A stretch of 58,747 nucleotides of DNA. Source: an uncultured Rikenellaceae bacterium (GTDB taxonomy: Bacteria > Bacteroidota > Bacteroidia > Bacteroidales > Rikenellaceae). Under the pieces are notes generated by a model. It made no database searches, was not told the DNA's origin, and was given only the letters and a program-made list of their open reading frames with translations. The stretch lies in contig CALVFY010000015.1 in assembly GCA_944326945.1 (NCBI GenBank), positions 1-58,747 of the forward strand, written 5' to 3'. Position numbers and translations under genes: made by a program. Positions 15,601 to 24,141 of this stretch are shown here, one piece after another (the stretch's first letter is position 1; every line of letters starts with the position of its first letter).

Positions 15601-15861
15601 CTCGCTTCGGTCGCACACCCTACTTTACGGCCCGGCGACCCACTCTATCTGCGGGTCGAAGTATCGGACGGAGCCCGTTGCCGATTCTCGTACAGTTTGG
15701 ACAACCGACGCTTCCGTCCACTGGGAGATGAGCTCACCGCTCGCGAAGGGAAATGGATAGGAGCCAAAATAGGCACTTTTACAACCCGACCTTTCTCCAG
15801 CAACAACAGCGGATGGGCCGACATAGATTGGTTCCGTATCACACGACAAGCCGAAAACTTC
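15601..15861 (+). pseudogene. C-terminal remnant of a GH43-type beta-xylosidase (concanavalin-like domain)
   Basis: In the frame beginning at 15601 the sequence reads GDPLYLRVEVSDGARCRFSYSLD, then REGKWIGAKIGTF and SGWADIDWFRI. This is the end of the concanavalin-like C-terminal domain found in GH43 beta-xylosidase/arabinofuranosidase-type enzymes, where the sequence normally finishes with GYADFDYFR or similar. No start codon, catalytic domain or upstream part is present; the MmcQ/YjbR gene ends at 15592. The frame runs on without similarity to a stop at 15924. It is a stranded fragment of a deleted glycosidase gene. Confidence 0.7.
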
Positions 15862-15983
15862 CTCGTTCACCAAATAATTTTATCCGAAATCGCGCCTTGG
15901 AGTGCGGGGTTTTTATTTTTTTGAGTTCGTAAAAAGAACTGATAATACGACAAAAAGGAGATTATAATCTGGAGAAGTTTACC

Positions 15984-15991
15984 TACTTTTG
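15984..15991 (+). promoter_or_regulatory. -7 element TACTTTTG of the DUF5686 gene
   Basis: Perfect TAnnTTTG match 21 bases before the ATG chosen at 16013. It also shows that the 15989 start would lie inside the promoter. Confidence 0.6.
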
Positions 15992-16012
15992 TTTTTTATT
16001 CTCATTACAGGA

Positions 16013-18505
16013 ATGGGTGTACTGTCTCACATACGTATCTTGGTTGTCGCCAGCCTGATATTGTCGGCATGGAACAGTTGGGCCCAAAGCACCCGTGTGC
16101 GAGGATGCGTGAGGGATGCCACCACGGGAGCACCTATCCCCTATGTCAGCGTACTGTTCACCGGAACGACCACAGGTATTCCGACCGACACCGAAGGGAT
16201 CTACTCTCTCGAGACCCGTGAACCCGTCGACAGCGTAACGGCAACTCTGGTCGGCTACCAGACACAAACCAAAGCCATCGTACGTGGAGCCTATAATGAA
16301 ATAAACTTTTCCCTGCAACCGATCAGTGTCGATGTCGGCACCGTAACGGTCACACCAGGGGAAAACCCGGCCCACCGGCTACTCGACAGCATCCGCCGTT
16401 ATAAATGGAGAAACGATCCCAATCGTCTTCAGCAATATATTTGTGACACCTACACCAAGATGGAACTGTCGTTGTCGGGACTCAAACCCTACTTCAAAAA
16501 TAAAAGGCTGCAGCGCAATTTCGGGTTCATTTTCGAGCACATGGATACTTCGGCAATCACAGGGAAGACCTATCTGCCCGCCATGATCTCCGAAACAATG
16601 GCCCGAAAATATCATCGCACCTCGCCAGCCCTCACCCGGGAAGTGATCTCCGCATCCCGCATGTCGGGATTCAGCGACGATCAGATTCTCGCCCAATTTT
16701 CCGGGCAGATGATGATCGACGCCAACTTTTACGACAATACCATCGGCTTGTTCAACATCCGGTTTATCAGTCCTCTGTCGGAATCGGGACGTCTCTTCTA
16801 TCGCTACTTTCTGGTCGACAGCATCGATATAGACAATCGCAAGACCTATAAAATACGTTTTCATCCCCGCTCTTTAGCCTCTGCCGTACTCGACGGAGAA
16901 GTCAATATCGACTCAGCCACCTATGCACTCCAGTCGGCACATGTCCGCATGCCCAAAGGAGTGAATGTCAACTGGATCAAACATCTGGTTCTCGATATGG
17001 AGAACACCCGGATCAATGATACGCTCTGGTTCCGCAAATTCGATCGGATGACCGCCGAATTCTCAATCGCACTACGCGACTCCTCGAAACTCACCTCATT
17101 CATCGGCCAGCGGGAGGTAAGTTATCTGAACCCCGATTTCACCTCTGAGATTCCTTCTGAAGTAAGCGGACTCAAACAGAGTGTGGCCGTGGAGGAATAC
17201 GACTACAATCAGACACGATGGGATTCCCTACGTCCCTATGCCCTCAGCGACCGTGAACAGGCGATCTATTCAATGGTAGATTCCATACAAAACGTACCGC
17301 TTTATCGAGACATCTATGCCGTGATAAAAACTATTGTAGGCGGCTACTACGAAACCCCCTATATCGGTTTCGGCCCTTACTACAAAATACTCAGTTTCAA
17401 CGACCTGGAGGGAGTTCGTTTCCAGTTAGGGGCACGGACCACCAGCGACTTCAGCCGCACGATACGTCTTACGGGACACGTGGCATATGGCTCGGACGAC
17501 CAGCGTTTCAAAGGGGCCGGAACCGTGGAACTGGCATTCAATCGGGGTCTCACCCGCAAACTCACCCTCGAGTACAAACACGATGCGGTTCAACTGGGCG
17601 CCGGGTCCAATGCTCTCACGGAGAGCAACATACTCAGTTCTGTTTTTTCCCGGGGCGATGAACGTCTCTCGATGGTCGACCATGCTCGTGTCAATTACGA
17701 TCATGAATGGTTTCACGGTTTTTTCACCTCCATCGAGGCCAATGCGCGCCACATCTGCGGGAACAGATTCGTTCCGATGCTTGCCCCGGACGGGACCCTC
17801 ATCCGGGCGATCAATAGCTTTACTTTGGGAGCCGGAATCCGTTTCTCCTGGGACGAAAAGATCGTACGCCGTCCGTTCGACAACTACTTTTTGGGGTCGA
17901 AGTATCCGATTCTCGCCCTACGTTTCACGGCAGGCATTCCGGGAGTGATGCACAACGACTATGAATATTACCGAATCGAAGGAGGACTTCAATATCGGCT
18001 CAACATTCCTCCACTGGGATTCTCCCGCCTTCGGGTAGAGGGAGGTCGTCTGTTCGGCAGAGTACCCTACCCGCTGCTCAAACTTCATGAGGGGAACGGC
18101 ACCTATTTTTACGATCCTTACGCCTTCTCCTGCATGAATTTCTACGAATTTGCCTCTGACAAATGGGTTTCGTTTTTCTACGAACACCATTTCAACGGGC
18201 TGTTGTTCGGTCGGCTGCCTTTGCTGAAAAAACTGCACTGGAGAGAAATATTGATCTGCAAAGGCACCTGGGGAAATCTGAGTGCCGGCCATCACGGTTT
18301 TACCTCCGACAGCCAAAGTCTCATGCGCTTCCCGGAAGGCATGAGTTCGGTCGACAAGCCTTATGTAGAAATAGGAGCTGGCGTCGAGAATATTTTCCGG
18401 GTTGTCCGCCTCGATTTCATCTGGCGTCTGACCCACCGTCAACCGGTCGAAGGACAAAAAATTCAGAAATTCGCTGTTAACGTCAGTTTCGCCCTTTCCT
18501 TCTAA
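16013..18505 (+). CDS. DUF5686 outer-membrane protein with carboxypeptidase-like regulatory domain
   Basis: An 830-residue exported protein. The start at 16013 gives the signal peptide MGVLSHIRILVVASLILSAWNSWAQ. Residues about 28-110 form a carboxypeptidase-D-like beta-sandwich (VRGCVRDATTGAPIPYVSV, then GTPTDTEG-like GIPTDTEGIYSLE and VGYQTQT). The remainder matches the DUF5686 type: LLDSIRRYKWRNDP and YICDTYTKMELSL in the periplasmic part, and a C-terminal beta-barrel whose last residue is Phe (VNVSFALSF), the usual outer-membrane insertion signal. The family is widespread in Bacteroidota and its function is not established. The gene stands alone with its own promoter. It does not resemble SusC, since no plug domain is seen. 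Confidence 0.85.
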   Translation: MGVLSHIRILVVASLILSAWNSWAQSTRVRGCVRDATTGAPIPYVSVLFTGTTTGIPTDTEGIYSLETREPVDSVTATLVGYQTQTKAIVRGAYNEINFSLQPISVDVGTVTVTPGENPAHRLLDSIRRYKWRNDPNRLQQYICDTYTKMELSLSGLKPYFKNKRLQRNFGFIFEHMDTSAITGKTYLPAMISETMARKYHRTSPALTREVISASRMSGFSDDQILAQFSGQMMIDANFYDNTIGLFNIRFISPLSESGRLFYRYFLVDSIDIDNRKTYKIRFHPRSLASAVLDGEVNIDSATYALQSAHVRMPKGVNVNWIKHLVLDMENTRINDTLWFRKFDRMTAEFSIALRDSSKLTSFIGQREVSYLNPDFTSEIPSEVSGLKQSVAVEEYDYNQTRWDSLRPYALSDREQAIYSMVDSIQNVPLYRDIYAVIKTIVGGYYETPYIGFGPYYKILSFNDLEGVRFQLGARTTSDFSRTIRLTGHVAYGSDDQRFKGAGTVELAFNRGLTRKLTLEYKHDAVQLGAGSNALTESNILSSVFSRGDERLSMVDHARVNYDHEWFHGFFTSIEANARHICGNRFVPMLAPDGTLIRAINSFTLGAGIRFSWDEKIVRRPFDNYFLGSKYPILALRFTAGIPGVMHNDYEYYRIEGGLQYRLNIPPLGFSRLRVEGGRLFGRVPYPLLKLHEGNGTYFYDPYAFSCMNFYEFASDKWVSFFYEHHFNGLLFGRLPLLKKLHWREILICKGTWGNLSAGHHGFTSDSQSLMRFPEGMSSVDKPYVEIGAGVENIFRVVRLDFIWRLTHRQPVEGQKIQKFAVNVSFALSF

Positions 18506-18528
18506 GGGGGCAGCTATCCATTAAAAAT

Positions 18529-18560
18529 ATGGGGCACTCTCGCTCAAAAGAATGCCCCAT
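18529..18560 (-). terminator. Terminator of glyA
   Basis: ATGGGGCA (18529-18536) pairs with TGCCCCAT (18553-18560); on the minus strand it is followed by ATTTTTAA. It lies between the convergent DUF5686 and glyA genes. Confidence 0.7.
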
Positions 18561-18581
18561 GTCATAAGTTCTGAACTCAGC

Positions 18582-19862
18582 CTACCAAGCGAAAAGCGGA
18601 TAGTTTGCCATTAACTTCTGTACCTCCTCTTTCACTTGTGCGATCACGGCCGCATTATCGGGATCAGAAAGCACCCGATCGATCATATCCACGATCACCT
18701 CCATCTGAGCCTCTTTCAGGCCGCGGGTGGTAATAGCAGGAGTACCGACCCGGATACCCGAGGTCTGGAAAGGGGAACGCGTATCAAACGGCACCATATT
18801 CTTATTGGTCGTAATATCGGCCTGCACCAACACCTGCTCGGCTTTCTTACCTGTCAATTCAGGGAATTTCGTACGCAGATCGATCAGCATCAAATGGTTA
18901 TCCGTACCGCCCGAAACAATCTTGTAACCGCGTTTCACGAAAGCGGCCGCCATGGCAGCAGCATTTTTCTGTACCTGCTTCTGATATTCCTTATAAGAGG
19001 GTTCCAATGCCTCGCCGAAAGCTACGGCCTTAGCAGCGATCACGTGCTCCAGCGGTCCACCCTGAACACCGGGGAATACGGCCGAGTTGAGCAATTGTGA
19101 CATCTTTTTCACCTCCCCTTTCGGCGTGGTATAGCCCCAAGGATTGGGAAAATCCTTGCCCAACAGGATTACGCCTCCGCGCGGTCCACGCAGAGTCTTG
19201 TGAGTTGTCGAAGTAACGATATGAGCGTATTTCACCGGATTATCCAGCAGACCGGCAGCAATCAGACCAGCCGTATGAGCCATATCGATCATCAACAGCG
19301 CACCCACCTTGTCGGCGATTTCGCGCATCCGTTTATAGTTCCACTCGCGGCTGTATGCCGATGCCCCGCCGATAATCAATTTAGGTTTGTGTACCTCGGC
19401 CAAACGTTCCATCTCGTCGTAGTCCACCAGCCCCGTTTCCTCGTTCACCTTATAACCGACGGCCTTGTAAAGCATTCCCGAGGTATTGACGGGCGAACCG
19501 TGCGAAAGGTGCCCACCATGAGCCAAGTCCAATCCCAGGAAAGTATCTCCGGGTTTGAGTACGGCCGTAAAGACCGCCATATTGGCCTGAGCACCCGAGT
19601 GAGGTTGCACATTGGCATATTCGGCGCCATAGATCTCCTTGAGGCGATCGATGGCCAACTGCTCCACCTGATCCACCACCTGGCATCCACCGTAATAACG
19701 GGCACCGGGATATCCTTCCGCATATTTGTTGGTCAGCACGGAACCCATGGCCTGCATGACCTGGTCGCTCACGAAATTCTCCGAAGCGATCAATTCGATC
19801 CCGTGAAGCTGGCGCTGACGCTCCTGCTCGATCAGGTCGAAGATTTTGGTATCTTTCGTCAT
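18582..19862 (-). CDS. glyA: Serine hydroxymethyltransferase
   Basis: This PLP enzyme interconverts serine plus tetrahydrofolate and glycine plus 5,10-methylene-tetrahydrofolate in the cytoplasm and is the main source of one-carbon units. The 426-residue length is typical. Visible motifs are LIASENF at the N-terminus, [38 protein letters not shown], and the PLP-lysine motif [14 protein letters not shown] with Lys222. The C-terminal part has TNKNMVPFD and SGIRVGTPA. The gene is single, with a near-consensus -7 element TACCTTTA on the minus strand at 19913-19920. No oddities. Confidence 0.98.
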   Translation of the reverse strand: MTKDTKIFDLIEQERQRQLHGIELIASENFVSDQVMQAMGSVLTNKYAEGYPGARYYGGCQVVDQVEQLAIDRLKEIYGAEYANVQPHSGAQANMAVFTAVLKPGDTFLGLDLAHGGHLSHGSPVNTSGMLYKAVGYKVNEETGLVDYDEMERLAEVHKPKLIIGGASAYSREWNYKRMREIADKVGALLMIDMAHTAGLIAAGLLDNPVKYAHIVTSTTHKTLRGPRGGVILLGKDFPNPWGYTTPKGEVKKMSQLLNSAVFPGVQGGPLEHVIAAKAVAFGEALEPSYKEYQKQVQKNAAAMAAAFVKRGYKIVSGGTDNHLMLIDLRTKFPELTGKKAEQVLVQADITTNKNMVPFDTRSPFQTSGIRVGTPAITTRGLKEAQMEVIVDMIDRVLSDPDNAAVIAQVKEEVQKLMANYPLFAW

Positions 19863-20016
19863 ATTCGAATGTGTTTGTTTGAGTTATCGGAATGAGTAAA
19901 CTCGTTCGGCGGATAAAGGTACGAAAAAAGCCGTAAAAAGAGGTATCGGGAGACCTCTTTTCCGGCAGATTTTGAAAAAAGTATTACATTTGACAAGGAG
20001 TTATCCCGAAAAATGC

Positions 20017-20024
20017 TAATTTTG
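20017..20024 (+). promoter_or_regulatory. -7 element TAATTTTG of fabG
   Basis: Perfect TAnnTTTG match 32 bases before the fabG ATG, with a TTTG at 19989-19992 that could be the -33 element at a slightly long spacing. Confidence 0.6.
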
Positions 20025-20056
20025 CGATACTTTAAATTTCACTAAACTTTTCAAAC

Positions 20057-20803
20057 ATGAAATTACTCGAAGGAAAAGTGGCGGTCATCACTGGAGCCGC
20101 ACGCGGAATCGGCAAGGCCATCGCGCTGAAATACGCCTCGGAAGGAGCCAACGTTGCCTTTACCGATCTCAACATCGACGATAATGCCAAGGCTACCGAA
20201 CAGGAGATCGCCGCTTTCGGTGTAAAAGTCAAAGGGTATGCCTCCAACGCTGCCAGTTTCGAAGATACGGCCAAAGTGGTTGCCGAGATTGTAAAGGATT
20301 TCGGACGCATCGACATTCTGGTCAATAATGCCGGTATCACCCGCGACGGTCTGATGCTCCGCATGAGCGAACAACAATGGGATATGGTGATCAACGTGAA
20401 CCTCAAATCGGCATTCAATTTTATCCATGCCGTAGCTCCTGTAATGGTAAAACAACGCAGTGGCAGTATCATCAACATGTCGAGTGTTGTAGGTGTTTCG
20501 GGCAATGCAGGACAGTGCAACTATTCCGCCTCGAAAGCCGGTATGATCGGTCTGGCCAAATCAATCGCCAAGGAACTCGGCCCGCGCGGAATTCGTGCCA
20601 ACGCCATTGCTCCCGGATTCATCATCACCGAGATGACCAACGCACTGCCCGATGAGGTGAAGGAAGGTTGGTACAAACAGATTCCTCTGCGTCGGGGTGG
20701 CACCCCCGAAGATGTAGCCGGAGTAGCTACATTCCTGGCCAGCGATCTGTCTGCTTATGTAAGCGGCCAGGTGATCCACTGCTGCGGAGCCATGAATTGC
20801 TAA
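20057..20803 (+). CDS. fabG: 3-oxoacyl-[acyl-carrier-protein] reductase
   Basis: The enzyme performs the NADPH-dependent reduction of 3-oxoacyl-ACP in each round of fatty acid elongation. The 248-residue protein is a classical short-chain dehydrogenase: TGAARGIGK for cofactor binding, NNAGITRDGL, INMSS with the catalytic Ser, and Tyr156-Ser-Ala-Ser-Lys160. PGFIITEMTNALP and the long PEDVAGVATFLAS region fit FabG. The final residues read QVIHCCGAMNC, where most relatives have VDGGM in place of CCGAM; this touches the C-terminal segment near the active site of the neighbouring subunit but leaves the catalytic residues intact. It stands alone rather than in a fab cluster, so another short-chain reductase role is not excluded. 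Confidence 0.93.
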   Translation: MKLLEGKVAVITGAARGIGKAIALKYASEGANVAFTDLNIDDNAKATEQEIAAFGVKVKGYASNAASFEDTAKVVAEIVKDFGRIDILVNNAGITRDGLMLRMSEQQWDMVINVNLKSAFNFIHAVAPVMVKQRSGSIINMSSVVGVSGNAGQCNYSASKAGMIGLAKSIAKELGPRGIRANAIAPGFIITEMTNALPDEVKEGWYKQIPLRRGGTPEDVAGVATFLASDLSAYVSGQVIHCCGAMNC

Positions 20804-20821
20804 ACATTCATCTCGCAATAC

Positions 20822-20851
20822 AAAAAAGGAGTCTTGTACAAGACTCCTTTC
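20822..20851 (+). terminator. Terminator of fabG
   Basis: AAAGGAGTCTTG pairs with CAAGACTCCTTT (palindromic stem centred on 20837) and is followed by CTATTC. A-tract before and T-tract after the stem are present. Confidence 0.8.
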
Positions 20852-20899
20852 TATTCACAATCCAACTTTCGGTCATCCGTTCCCCTGCGAGCACAACTG

Positions 20900-20954
20900 T
20901 CCGAAAAAGAATATGGAGGCCTGATAGATTCCGGCCTCCATATTCTTTTTCGGA
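20900..20954. terminator. Perfect 22-bp inverted repeat, terminator of the aldolase gene
   Basis: 20900-20921 is the exact reverse complement of 20933-20954 with an 11-base loop. Flanking A and T runs inside the stem make it usable in both directions; it lies at the 3' end of the minus-strand aldolase gene. Confidence 0.9.
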
Positions 20955-20965
20955 CTATCGTCTTA

Positions 20966-21958
20966 TTAAGCCTTACCGGCACTGCCCAACACGCTCTCGC
21001 ACTTGTGCATATAGAGCTTCTTGAGCCAATCGCGAGCAGGACCCAGATATTTACGAGGATCGAATTCGGCCGGTTTCGTAGCCAACACTTCACGTACGGC
21101 AGCCGTCATAGCCAGACGACCGTCGCTGTCGATATTAATCTTGCAAACGGCCGATTTGGCAGCCTCACGCAACTGCTCCTCGGGAATACCAACGGCATCC
21201 TTCACTGCACCGCCATATTTGTTGATGATAGCAACCATATCCTGCGGTACGGAACTCGATCCATGCAACACGATAGGGAATCCGGGCAGACGTTTTTCGA
21301 TCTCTTTCAATATATCGAAACGCAAGGGGGGCGGAACCAGAATTCCGTCGGCGTTACGGGTACATTGTTCTGGTTTGAACTTGTTGGCACCGTGCGAAGT
21401 ACCGATCGAAATGGCCAACGAATCTACACCCGTACGAGATACGAAATCCACCACCTGATCAGGCTCGGTATAGGTGTGATGCTCGGCTTTCACATCGTCT
21501 TCAATACCAGCCAATACACCCAGTTCACCCTCTACGGTCACATCATACTGATGAGCATAGTCCACTACCTTTTTGGTCAGTGCGATATTCTCCTCATAAG
21601 GCAGATGGCTACCGTCGATCATCACCGACGAGAATCCCATCTCGATACACGATTTGCAGAGTTCGAAACTATCGCCGTGGTCGAGGTGCAACACAATCGG
21701 AATATTTTTGCCAAGCTCTTTGGCATACTCGACAGCACCCTGAGCCATATAACGCAGGATGGTCTGATTAGCATACTTGCGGGCGCCGCTCGACACCTGC
21801 AGTATCACCGGAGAAGAGGTCTCCACACAAGCCTGAATGATGGCCTGCATCTGCTCCATGTTATTGAAATTGAAAGCAGGGATCGCATACCCGCCCTTGA
21901 TTGCTTTGGCAAACATGTCCCGCGTGTTCACCAAACCTAATTCCTTGTAAGATACCAT
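20966..21958 (-). CDS. fba: Class II fructose-bisphosphate aldolase
   Basis: The zinc-dependent enzyme cleaves fructose 1,6-bisphosphate to glyceraldehyde 3-phosphate and dihydroxyacetone phosphate in glycolysis and works in reverse in gluconeogenesis. The 330-residue protein shows AIPAFNFNNMEQMQAI at the N-terminus, VLHLDHGDSFELCKSCIE with the catalytic Asp and zinc-binding His, SVMIDGSHLPYEEN, EGELGVLAGIEDD, AISIGTSHGANKF, and VLHGSSSVPQD with another zinc-ligand His. INIDSDGRLAMTAAVRE precedes the end. A -7 element lies upstream at 21996-22003. Single gene, no oddities. Confidence 0.97.
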   Translation of the reverse strand: MVSYKELGLVNTRDMFAKAIKGGYAIPAFNFNNMEQMQAIIQACVETSSPVILQVSSGARKYANQTILRYMAQGAVEYAKELGKNIPIVLHLDHGDSFELCKSCIEMGFSSVMIDGSHLPYEENIALTKKVVDYAHQYDVTVEGELGVLAGIEDDVKAEHHTYTEPDQVVDFVSRTGVDSLAISIGTSHGANKFKPEQCTRNADGILVPPPLRFDILKEIEKRLPGFPIVLHGSSSVPQDMVAIINKYGGAVKDAVGIPEEQLREAAKSAVCKINIDSDGRLAMTAAVREVLATKPAEFDPRKYLGPARDWLKKLYMHKCESVLGSAGKA

Positions 21959-21995
21959 AGATTTATGTTGGTTAAAAGGTTTTTTAAATTTTTTA

Positions 21996-22003
21996 CAAAA
22001 ATA
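21996..22003 (-). promoter_or_regulatory. -7 element of the aldolase gene
   Basis: On the minus strand this reads TATTTTTG, a perfect TAnnTTTG match, 38 bases before the start codon. Confidence 0.55.
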
Positions 22004-22125
22004 ATCATTTTATTGTTTCACGGAAATTTACCACTCTTTTTTTTATGAAATATTAAAAATCAAATTTAACACCAAACGAACAAATACGCCCGATTCGGCA
22101 TCTCTTTCCGGAAGACACATCACAT

Positions 22126-22139
22126 TTGTCGTACGACAA
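22126..22139. promoter_or_regulatory. 14-bp perfect palindrome, candidate operator
   Basis: TTGTCGTACGACAA is a perfect palindrome 112 bases upstream of the fumarase -7 element and about 125 bases from that of the aldolase gene. It has the form of a dimeric repressor or activator site. No regulator is encoded alongside. Confidence 0.35.
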
Positions 22140-22250
22140 GCCTGTCCCACCTGAATACATATTCTGCTAACAAACAGGCAGATAAATAAAAATATCGGAC
22201 AAAACCGAATTTGTCGCCGCATCCCTATATTCAGGTATCCGAAAATTGAT

Positions 22251-22258
22251 TACCTTTG
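22251..22258 (+). promoter_or_regulatory. -7 element TACCTTTG of the fumarase gene
   Basis: Perfect TAnnTTTG match 43 bases before the ATG at 22302. Confidence 0.65.
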
Positions 22259-22301
22259 CGTTATTGAAATAACACAAACAAAGACTAAACCATAAAATAT
22301 C

Positions 22302-23912
22302 ATGTCGGAATTCAAGTATCAGGAGCCATTTCCGCTGGGCGAAGACACTACCCAGTATCGTCTGCTCACCAAAGATTACGTGAAAGTGGTCGAATGCGAC
22401 GGCCGCAAAATCCTCAAAGTCGATCCCGAAGGACTGGCGCTTCTCTCTCGCGAAGCATATGCCGATGTATCGTTCTACCTGCGTGCCGCCCACCTGCAAA
22501 AGCTGGCCGACATTCTCAAAGACCCCGAAGCCTCGGATAACGACCGTTTCGTAGCCTATACCATGCTGATCAACCAGGTGGTAGCCGCCGAAGGCCAACT
22601 TCCGACCTGTCAGGACACCGGAACGGCTATCTGCATCGGTAAAAAGGGCGAAGACGTCTACACCGGAGCCAACGATGCCGAATATATCACTCGCGGCGTT
22701 TACGAGACCTATCGCGATCGCAACCTCCGTTACTCGCAAGTGGTGCCCTTCTCGATGATCGAAGAAAAGAACAGCGGCAACAATCTTCCCGCACAGATCG
22801 ATCTCTATGCCACTCCCGGCCGTGAATACAGCTTTCTGTTCATTACCAAAGGCGGCGGATCGGCCAATAAAACATTCCTCTACCAACAAACCAAAGCTCT
22901 GCTGAACGAAGAGTCGCTCATCAAATTCTTCAAGGAGAAAATCAAAGATCTCGGCACCTCGGCCTGCCCGCCCTACCACTTGGCAGTCGTTATCGGCGGC
23001 ACCTCGGCCGAAGCCAATCTCGCTGCCGTGAAAAAGGCATCGGCAGGCTATCTGGATCACCTGCCCACCAGCGGTAACGAAGGCGGCCGGGCATTCCGCG
23101 ATCTGGAATGGGAAGCCAAGCTACTGAAAATCTGTCAAGAGAGCGGCGTCGGAGCCCAATTCGGAGGCAAATACCTCGTTCACGACGTACGGGTCATCCG
23201 CATGCCGCGTCATGCCGCTTCTTGTCCGGTAGGAATCGGCGTAAGTTGCAGTGCCGACCGCAACATCAAGGCAAAAATCACCGAAGATGGTATCTTCCTC
23301 GAGCAACTCGAAAAGAATCCGGCCCGCTTCCTGCCCGCCACGGCTCCAAACATGAAACCCGCCGTGGAGATCGATCTGGACGAGGGAATGGACAAAGTAC
23401 GCGAAATACTTTCGAAATATCCGATCAAGACCCGTCTCAATCTGAAAGGAACATTGATCGTAGCCCGAGACATCGCCCATGCCCGTATCAAAAAGATGCT
23501 CGACGAGGGAAAACCGATGCCCGAATACATGAAAAAACATCCCGTCTACTATGCCGGACCGGCCAAGACGCCCGAAGGGATGCCTTCGGGAAGTTTCGGA
23601 CCCACCACGGCCGGACGTATGGACCCCTACGTAGATCTGTTCCAGAGTCACGGAGGTTCGATGGTGATGGTGGCCAAAGGAAACCGTTCGCAAGAAGTGA
23701 CCGACGCCTGCAAAAAACACGGAGGTTTCTACCTGGGTTCGATCGGCGGTCCGGCAGCCATCCTGGCCAAAGACAGCATCAAATCGGTCGAAGTGGTCGA
23801 CTTCCCCGAATTGGGTATGGAAGCCGTGCGTAAGATCTACGTAGAGAACTTCCCGGCATTCATCATCGTGGACGACAAAGGCAACGATTTCTTCGCTGAC
23901 TTCAAGCACTAA
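22302..23912 (+). CDS. Class I (4Fe-4S) fumarate hydratase
   Basis: The oxygen-sensitive enzyme interconverts fumarate and malate in the cytoplasm; in anaerobic Bacteroidales it feeds fumarate to fumarate reductase in the branched, reductive TCA path. The 536-residue protein contains both the alpha and beta domains fused, as in E. coli FumA/FumB. Cluster ligands are the Cys of PTCQDTGTA, the Cys of SACPPY and a later Cys in [31 protein letters not shown], and the beta-domain motifs [16 protein letters not shown] and [15 protein letters not shown] are all present. A promoter element and possible operator palindromes lie upstream. It is followed by a moderate hairpin (23950-23972). Confidence 0.95.
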   Translation: MSEFKYQEPFPLGEDTTQYRLLTKDYVKVVECDGRKILKVDPEGLALLSREAYADVSFYLRAAHLQKLADILKDPEASDNDRFVAYTMLINQVVAAEGQLPTCQDTGTAICIGKKGEDVYTGANDAEYITRGVYETYRDRNLRYSQVVPFSMIEEKNSGNNLPAQIDLYATPGREYSFLFITKGGGSANKTFLYQQTKALLNEESLIKFFKEKIKDLGTSACPPYHLAVVIGGTSAEANLAAVKKASAGYLDHLPTSGNEGGRAFRDLEWEAKLLKICQESGVGAQFGGKYLVHDVRVIRMPRHAASCPVGIGVSCSADRNIKAKITEDGIFLEQLEKNPARFLPATAPNMKPAVEIDLDEGMDKVREILSKYPIKTRLNLKGTLIVARDIAHARIKKMLDEGKPMPEYMKKHPVYYAGPAKTPEGMPSGSFGPTTAGRMDPYVDLFQSHGGSMVMVAKGNRSQEVTDACKKHGGFYLGSIGGPAAILAKDSIKSVEVVDFPELGMEAVRKIYVENFPAFIIVDDKGNDFFADFKH

Positions 23913-23949
23913 TACAAAGAGAAAAAAATTTTCTTCCTCATACAAATGG

Positions 23950-23980
23950 CCCCGGAGAAACAATTTCCGGGGTCGTTTTA
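23950..23980 (+). terminator. Terminator of the fumarase gene
   Basis: CCCCGGA (23950-23956) pairs with TCCGGGG (23966-23972), followed by TCGTTTTA. Confidence 0.65.
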
Positions 23981-24089
23981 TAGGCAAAAAGAAAAAAACG
24001 CCCGATTTTTGCAGGCAATCATTCCCGGGATTTTCAAAGATAATCCAGAAGATAATAAAACAGTCTTCTGTTTCGTTGATAAGTAACTC

Positions 24090-24119
24090 TTTGAGTTTCG
24101 TCGAAAACTATTAATTTTG
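24090..24119 (+). promoter_or_regulatory. Promoter of batD: -33 TTTG and -7 TAATTTTG
   Basis: TTTG at 24090-24093 and TAATTTTG at 24112-24119 are separated by 18 bases, a good match to the Bacteroidota housekeeping promoter. The batD ATG is 22 bases downstream. Confidence 0.7.
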
Positions 24120-24141
24120 CGGAGAATATAGGTTATATACG

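Larger units (their letters stand above)
21959..22301. other. Divergent control region between aldolase and fumarase genes
   Basis: No gene fits in this 343-base stretch. It contains the aldolase -7 element, the fumarase -7 element, and two palindromes: TTCCGGAA at 22106-22113 and the perfect 14-bp palindrome TTGTCGTACGACAA at 22126-22139, which could be operator sites. A run of AT-rich DNA lies next to the aldolase promoter. Confidence 0.5.

Noticed and set aside
20834..21940. 368-codon plus-strand open frame opposite the aldolase gene
   Set aside because: The aldolase on the minus strand has all zinc and catalytic motifs; this frame also runs through a terminator stem.
22167..23060. 297-codon minus-strand open frame opposite the fumarase gene
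   Set aside because: It is antisense to conserved cluster motifs of fumarase and has no similarity of its own.
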